From UBA5336 sp038745855 (GTDB lineage: Bacteria > Pseudomonadota > Alphaproteobacteria > Caulobacterales > Hyphomonadaceae), in the NCBI GenBank assembly GCA_038745855.1, contig JBCDLC010000015.1, positions 3,276-67,275 of the forward strand: a DNA stretch of 64,000 nt. Direction: 5' to 3'. The notes under the pieces were generated by a model. The model searched no databases, was not told where the DNA came from, and saw only the letters and a list, made by a program, of their open reading frames with translations. Position numbers and translations under genes: made by a program. Numbering within the stretch: the stretch's first letter is position 1; each line of letters opens with the position of its first letter. Below, piece after piece: positions 59,766 to 64,000 of this stretch.

Positions 59766-59806
59766 AAAAAATACAAAGAGGGCGCAGCGATCGCTCGCTG
59801 CGCCCC
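59766..59806 (-). terminator. Rho-independent terminator after the TadG-like gene
   Basis: On the minus strand an 11-bp GC-rich stem (arms 59780-59790 and 59795-59805, four-base loop) is followed by CTCTTTGTATTTTTT. It lies 25 bp beyond the stop at 59830. Confidence 0.85.
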
Positions 59807-59829
59807 ATGAAAGGTTAGACGGGTCGAGC

Positions 59830-62040
59830 CTAGTCGGTGAGGATCGAGGTGACCCCTTCGAAGCCCATGGCACCGAGGCCGATTTCCAGATCTTCGAACG
59901 TCACGATCTGGTGGTAGTAATCCTGGACGTCCTGGGCATAGTTCGCATCCGTGCCCACGCAGTCCTTGAAACCCTGGACCACTTCGGGGCGGTCATTTCC
60001 GAGCACGTGGAAGATGAAGATCTCGATGCCCTGGGCCCGCGCCGCATCGCAGACAGCAACGATGTTTGCCATTTGGAGAGGCTCCAGATTGTTCCGGCCC
60101 CATGGCCGTCCCGCATCAAAGTCCCGCTCATACGCCGTTGTGTGACCGTCGGTGAACATCAGGATCACCTTGCGGCGGGTCTTGATGGTTGCATCCGGGT
60201 CAAGTGGATCAACGAGGCTCGCCGGATTTTCCGGGTAGGTCAGCAGCGTCGAGTCCGCTTGGGTATTGCCCCACATCCCCTGCCAGCGTGGCGACAGCAT
60301 CCGCCAGGCCCAGGCCATGGAAATGTCGAACCGGCCCGTACCTGCCCGGTTGAGGTTCGGCAGCACATCAAAGATCGGTCCGGTCGTATGCAGGGGCCCG
60401 ATCAACTCCTGGCTGTTACACTTGGGCTTGGAATTGTCGACATGGTGCTTGTGACTGTCCTTCATGGCGCGGAACTTCACCCCGCCTTCACCTTCCGGCG
60501 GAACGTCGGACAGGAAGTAAGGCAGATTGGAATTGCTGGCCAATCCATACGACGCGCTGTCGCCGAGATACCGGGCTTGAACACATCCATTCCAATTGTT
60601 GGCTGTGACCTCGTCATGCATCCGGTTGTCATCTGCAGGCGGCGTGAACCCGGCGAAATCGAACGCCGTGCTGTCCGGTTCGGGCTCAGGCTCGGGTTCC
60701 GGCGCCGGCGGGGGCGGCGGAGGTGCCACCTCTTCCATGGCCACGATCTCGATGCCCTTGATAGCCGGGTTCTGGATCAAGTGCCGGAACTCCAGGTCCA
60801 CGGCGCCATCGCTGTCCACCTGGTGTGCCAGCATGATCCCACGGTTCATACCGCCAGCAAGACTCCACTGGTCGATATCGTCGAAGACCGGTGGCACAGT
60901 GCCATCCACGGCGACATCGAAGACCCGAAGGTCCGCGCCATCCGCGCCTGTCCAGGTTTCGGCCAGATAGAGACGAACCTCTACGCGGTCACCGGCTGGA
61001 ACGGGGAAACTCCATTGCATCGAGCTTCCACCTTCAGCTTCCCAACGCTCGGTCTGGAAAACGCTTTGGGGCACGCCGAGACCTGAGACTTGCGACAAGT
61101 CGATCGACGCGTTCGAGTGAGCGCTGTGGTTGCTTCCCGCATTGGTCAGGAACTGGGAGCGAGAATTGCGTTCGTCGCGCGTCCACTGGCCGTGGTTGTC
61201 GGTTGCGTTCTTTGCGCTGCTGCCAGCTGCAACCCGGAAGATCGGATCGCCAAGCTCGTAGCCGCCACTTCCGCCGGGCGGAGGCGGTGGGGGTGGCGGC
61301 GGCGGCGGAGGCGACGCCGGTGGTTCATAGCCGATGACGCCATATTCGGCCGGCGTCCAATCGGCCGCGCCGATCCGGTCCTCATGGTCAGCGAAATATG
61401 CCCAGTGCTCATAGGCGTCGCCGAGGTGGACCCGGTCAGCCAAGGGGAAGAACGAGATGAAGAAGTCCTCGCTGCCCGAGAGCGCATCAAGCTGGTTCAT
61501 GGCAGCCTGGATGGCGTCATAGGCTTCCTGGGCGTTTGTGCTCCGCCCATCCCTTGTGGGGAAGCTCATCGAGGCCGTCACGTCCATCGTCATAACGATC
61601 TCGATGCCCGATGAGGTTCCACCGGCGGCCTGGCGGGCGCGCGATGAAGTGCTTTGGCTGATCTCATTGACGCCGAAAAGCTGCGCCATGATCGTTTCGG
61701 TCTCAAAGTCGACGTCGACCTGATAGGCAGGCGCTTCGCCGGCCACGGAGATGTCGGTCACGTCAACACTGAGGATGTTGAGCGTCTCGCCGCTGTTGAG
61801 CGAATTGGCCTCGATGGACGCGAGTGCAGCAGCATCCCGCTCCTGATCATCGGCCGTAACCGGCATCAAGGTTACCGACAGAGCCGCAGCATCTGTTGCG
61901 GCCTGAATTTGGCGGCGGTGGTTATGGGCATTCGTCAAATCGAATGCTGCACCAATCGCCGTCAGCGCCACGGGCATCGCAAACGCGAAGACCATGATCA
62001 TGTTACCGTCTTTGTTCTTTCTGAACGATCCAAAACCCAT
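59830..62040 (-). CDS. TadG-like pilus-assembly/VWA protein with inserted malectin-like domain
   Basis: 736 residues from ATG 62040, with a strong AGGAGGG seven bases upstream; a longer frame to 62067 lacks a site. The N-terminus (KNKDGNMIMVFAFAMPVALTAIGAAFDLTNAH) is the TadE/G membrane anchor. A VWA domain begins near residue 145 (IVMTMDVTASMSF, MIDAS DxTxS). It resumes near residue 600 with KVILMFTDGHTT. Between the halves are a 12-proline run near 243-255 and a malectin/CBM-like sandwich of about 160 residues (FRVAAGSSAKN; VRLYLAETWTGADG; LRVFDVAVDGT; NPAIKGIEIVAMEEVA). A second Pro/Glu linker and a cysteine-containing segment follow. No other tad genes are in the window. Confidence 0.87.
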   Translation of the reverse strand: MGFGSFRKNKDGNMIMVFAFAMPVALTAIGAAFDLTNAHNHRRQIQAATDAAALSVTLMPVTADDQERDAAALASIEANSLNSGETLNILSVDVTDISVAGEAPAYQVDVDFETETIMAQLFGVNEISQSTSSRARQAAGGTSSGIEIVMTMDVTASMSFPTRDGRSTNAQEAYDAIQAAMNQLDALSGSEDFFISFFPLADRVHLGDAYEHWAYFADHEDRIGAADWTPAEYGVIGYEPPASPPPPPPPPPPPPGGSGGYELGDPIFRVAAGSSAKNATDNHGQWTRDERNSRSQFLTNAGSNHSAHSNASIDLSQVSGLGVPQSVFQTERWEAEGGSSMQWSFPVPAGDRVEVRLYLAETWTGADGADLRVFDVAVDGTVPPVFDDIDQWSLAGGMNRGIMLAHQVDSDGAVDLEFRHLIQNPAIKGIEIVAMEEVAPPPPPPAPEPEPEPEPDSTAFDFAGFTPPADDNRMHDEVTANNWNGCVQARYLGDSASYGLASNSNLPYFLSDVPPEGEGGVKFRAMKDSHKHHVDNSKPKCNSQELIGPLHTTGPIFDVLPNLNRAGTGRFDISMAWAWRMLSPRWQGMWGNTQADSTLLTYPENPASLVDPLDPDATIKTRRKVILMFTDGHTTAYERDFDAGRPWGRNNLEPLQMANIVAVCDAARAQGIEIFIFHVLGNDRPEVVQGFKDCVGTDANYAQDVQDYYHQIVTFEDLEIGLGAMGFEGVTSILTD

Positions 62041-62435
62041 GGGTCGCACCCTCCTACTGAGTGTCATCCGTCGGACACTACTGGGAATGGATTTTCCGAG
62101 AATTGAGTACGGCGCGCTTATTTCTGAGAAATTTCAATGAAAGTATTCGCTGATCTCCATTCTCGAAGTCGTACGCGCGAAACAGAAATATTTTCTTGAT
62201 ATTGCAGCGCCTTGTATTCGGTTTTCATTTTGGCATGGCCGCCTTGCATTTACTGACTTTCCGCGTTCGATCGATTCAAGCCGGGGAATTTCCACGGTGG
62301 CTTCACAACACTGGTGACAGCGCTTCATTAAATCCCGGTAGGATGGACCCCAAATCGCTTCACAGGCTCGGCAGAACCCGGCATGTGCTCGCGGACCCAG
62401 CGGGAATTCTGCCCGGATCCGAAGAGGAGATCTCC
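62041..62435. other. 395-bp divergent spacer, TadG-like and OmpA lipoprotein genes
   Basis: AT-rich between about 62115 and 62235; presumably both promoters. Plus-strand frames here (from 62196) only extend the OmpA gene and show no conserved sequence. Confidence 0.5.
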
Positions 62436-63095
62436 ATGTTGCCTGCGAAGAAACGCACACTGACCCTTTCAATCGGCGCGGCCGCCGCTCTTGTTCTGGC
62501 TGCCTGTGAAGGCGGCATTAGTAACCGGACGCTTGCGACAACCGGTGCTGGCGCGGTTGCGGGTGCGGGGGTTGGCATTTTGGCCGGCGGGGACGATCGC
62601 CGGAATGCTGCGATCGGCGCGGCTGTCGGCGCTATCGCTGGGGCTGCGGTTGGCGGTTACATGGACAAGCAGGAAGAAGAGCTGCGCCGGAAAACCGCTG
62701 GCACCGGTATCGGCGTTGAGCGCAATGGCGACCAGATCGAGCTCACCATGCCTTCCAATGTGACCTTCACCTCCGATAGCGCCGATATCCAATCGAGCTT
62801 CTTTTCCTCGCTCGATAGCGTTTCAACGACGCTGGTGGACTATCCATCAACGTCGGTGGACATTGTTGGCCACGCTTCGGCCGATGGCGATGATGCCTAC
62901 AACCAGCAACTCTCGGAACGCCGCGCCGATGCGGTGCGCGACTATCTGGTTCAGCAGGGCATGCAGCCCGTCCGGATCAAGACCTATGGCTTCGGCGAGA
63001 CCCAGCCGATCGCCGATAACAGCACCGCCCAGGGCCGCGCTGCCAATCGCCGTGTGGAGATCCTTCTGACCCCCGTCGTCGACGAGACCGCCTGA
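62436..63095 (+). CDS. OmpA-family lipoprotein with glycine-zipper
   Basis: 219 residues from ATG 62436, with GAGGAG seven bases upstream. The signal ends in the lipobox VLAAC. A Gly/Ala-rich glycine-zipper (about residues 35-75, GAGAVAGAGVGILAGG and AAIGAAVGAIAGAAVGGYM) precedes a C-terminal OmpA domain. That domain has SVDIVGHASADGDDAYNQQLSERRADAV and GRAANRRVEILL. It is YiaD-like and binds peptidoglycan; the peptidoglycan-contact Asp is replaced by ASADG. A strong terminator follows. Confidence 0.92.
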   Translation: MLPAKKRTLTLSIGAAAALVLAACEGGISNRTLATTGAGAVAGAGVGILAGGDDRRNAAIGAAVGAIAGAAVGGYMDKQEEELRRKTAGTGIGVERNGDQIELTMPSNVTFTSDSADIQSSFFSSLDSVSTTLVDYPSTSVDIVGHASADGDDAYNQQLSERRADAVRDYLVQQGMQPVRIKTYGFGETQPIADNSTAQGRAANRRVEILLTPVVDETA

Positions 63096-63115
63096 CGCAC
63101 CGACGGATGAAGAGG

Positions 63116-63148
63116 AAAAGGGCTGGCGCAGGCGTGCCGGCCCTTTTC
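63116..63148 (+). terminator. Rho-independent terminator after the OmpA lipoprotein gene
   Basis: AAAAGGGCTGGC pairs with GCCGGCCCTTTT over 12 bp, with an eight-base loop. It starts 21 bp after the stop codon. The A/T-rich symmetric ends would also allow action on the opposite strand. Confidence 0.85.
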
Positions 63149-63188
63149 TGTTATTTAGAGCGGTGTTTCTTTGGGGCGCTTGATTGGC

Positions 63189-63659
63189 CTACTCGACAAC
63201 GCTCTCGATCGCTTCCAGCTCTTCCTCGCTGATCACGATATAGGATGGCTCCCCGCTGCCCGCCGGGATGAGGCGCGCGATCATGGGATTTGGCTTGAGG
63301 TCGTTCATGGCGCCCGTGGACCCATCGACCGCGGCACCCACAACGCCGCCAAGGAGGATGTTTCCAGCCATAACCGCTGTCCCATCGCCGGAGAGTTTGG
63401 GCTCCAGCAGCGCTTCCACGGGCTGGTAGCCCTCTTTTTCAAAGGTGACGTTGTAGGTCCACTTGCGATTGATCTCGACCGTGCACGGTGTTTTGCAGCT
63501 CTGTTCGGCGAGCTTTCCATTCGTGTCGGACCAGGACACGGCCGCGTCGCGTGGTTGGCTGTCGAAGGTGACTGTGTCGTTCCGGCCCTTGGTCACGGTG
63601 GCGCAAGCCGAGACGGCAAATGCGGCCGAAACCGCGACGCCCAATTTAACGATGCTCAT
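63189..63659 (-). CDS. PEGA-domain-like lipoprotein
   Basis: 156 residues with a signal (MSIVKLGVAVSAAFAVSACA) ending in an SAC lipobox-like site. The mature part has VTFDSQPRDAAVSWSDTNG, CKTPCTVEINR and YNVTFEKEGYQPVEALLEP, the PEGA-like beta unit. It is followed by a glycine-rich hydrophobic segment (AVMAGNILLGGVVGAAVDGSTG) that may sit in the membrane, then an acidic C-terminus. The exact function is unknown. Confidence 0.83.
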   Translation of the reverse strand: MSIVKLGVAVSAAFAVSACATVTKGRNDTVTFDSQPRDAAVSWSDTNGKLAEQSCKTPCTVEINRKWTYNVTFEKEGYQPVEALLEPKLSGDGTAVMAGNILLGGVVGAAVDGSTGAMNDLKPNPMIARLIPAGSGEPSYIVISEEELEAIESVVE

Positions 63660-64000
63660 TTTTCCCCTCCAGGTTTAAGCGTCGAGATCGGAGCATCGAC
63701 TGATTGCGCCCGATTCTCAAGCGTTTCGGGCAGCCATTTGTTATGTCGCTCACGCCAGATCCGCTTCGCGGATGGCTCCGCGGGGGCGGCGCAGTCGCGC
63801 CGACGGGCTTTATGCCTGGATCGCCCGCTGGGCTCCGGGCTTTCGCCCTTCGCTACGCGATGGATCGTGTTCAGGACTGTGGGTTTGTCTCCGGTTGGTT
63901 GGGGGTTTCTGCTTGTCGTGAGTAGCGGGCAGCCGCACGCGTTTCCGCGCGCGGGTTAGAGCTGGCGGATTCTGGGGCTGTTGTTGGGGGCTCGGCCGAG
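63660..64000. other. 341-bp right-edge region without a clear gene
   Basis: I see no convincing gene. A perfect hairpin, ATCCGC-TTC-GCGGAT, lies at 63759-63773, and GC-rich repetitive sequence follows to about 63860. Plus-strand frames here read as low-complexity Arg/Gly/Pro. It may be an intergenic repeat; comparison with other copies would be needed to decide. Confidence 0.4.

Noticed and set aside
63116..64000. Possible mobile element or repeat boundary at the right edge
   Set aside because: Only a terminator and a short hairpin are visible; no terminal repeats, transposase sequence or target duplications were seen.

Overview
The window is about 64 kb of GC-rich DNA from an alphaproteobacterium. 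The strongest lineage evidence is a tRNA-His (21187-21263) with no G-1 base and with U72/A73, a loss characteristic of an alphaproteobacterial clade. Other alphaproteobacterial markers are a MucR/Ros regulator, a DUF1491 protein, a DnaA-C-like/DUF6456 gene pair, DUF1036, the argB to dapD cluster, and AstA/AstD. I cannot fix the genus. Many small secreted proteins, OmpA-type proteins, poly-proline linkers and carbohydrate-binding modules suggest a free-living, probably aquatic or marine, Hyphomonas/Parvularcula-like cell; that last step is inference. The left edge cuts through the 3' end of a serine hydrolase gene.

Layout. 1-7.3 kb: serine hydrolase tail, MscS channel, three small envelope or secreted proteins, a pirin, and a 1049-residue multidomain beta-propeller protein. 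7.4-11 kb: argB, a DUF1036 protein, a HAD pyrimidine 5'-nucleotidase and dapD, tightly packed (arginine and lysine synthesis). 11-17.1 kb: a minus-strand catabolic operon with an M20 hydrolase, AstA, AstD and two acyl-CoA dehydrogenases. 17.3-24.2 kb: a DUF481 protein, a Cys/Met-metabolism PLP enzyme, an OmpA protein with 30 consecutive prolines, tRNA-His, secE-nusG, an EF-hand protein, mmsB and tRNA-Val. 24.3-30.5 kb: a MoxR/CoxE-type ATPase-VWA pair, guaA, a GNAT and an RsmB-type methyltransferase.

30.5-37.2 kb is the most unusual part. A minus-strand pair (HTH protein plus a cytosolic M48-like HExxH protein) diverges from a plus-strand, translationally coupled trio. The trio is a 67-codon small ORF, a 944-residue fusion of an Orn/Lys/Arg decarboxylase domain, a GNAT-like domain and a SET domain with an intact post-SET zinc motif, and a 305-residue protein that looks LuxR-like. 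A clear terminator closes the unit. I propose a small-molecule (modified polyamine) biosynthesis and sensing cassette; the domains are visible, the role is inference.

37.4-46.5 kb: secreted and lipoproteins, an Ada-like O6-alkylguanine repair protein, DUF1491, a membrane histidine kinase, SufE, the DUF6456/DnaA-C pair and MucR. 46.8-54.9 kb: one ten-gene minus-strand operon for an Mrp-type cation/proton antiporter. Its gene order (E-F-G-A'-B-C-D) is that of archaeal membrane-bound hydrogenase modules, and it carries three D-type subunits. 55-64 kb: a TorF porin, a KefB-type antiporter, alanine dehydrogenase, an SRAP protein, a TadG-like pilus protein whose VWA domain carries an inserted malectin-like module, an OmpA lipoprotein and a PEGA-type lipoprotein. 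No insertion sequence, CRISPR array, phage or rRNA was seen.
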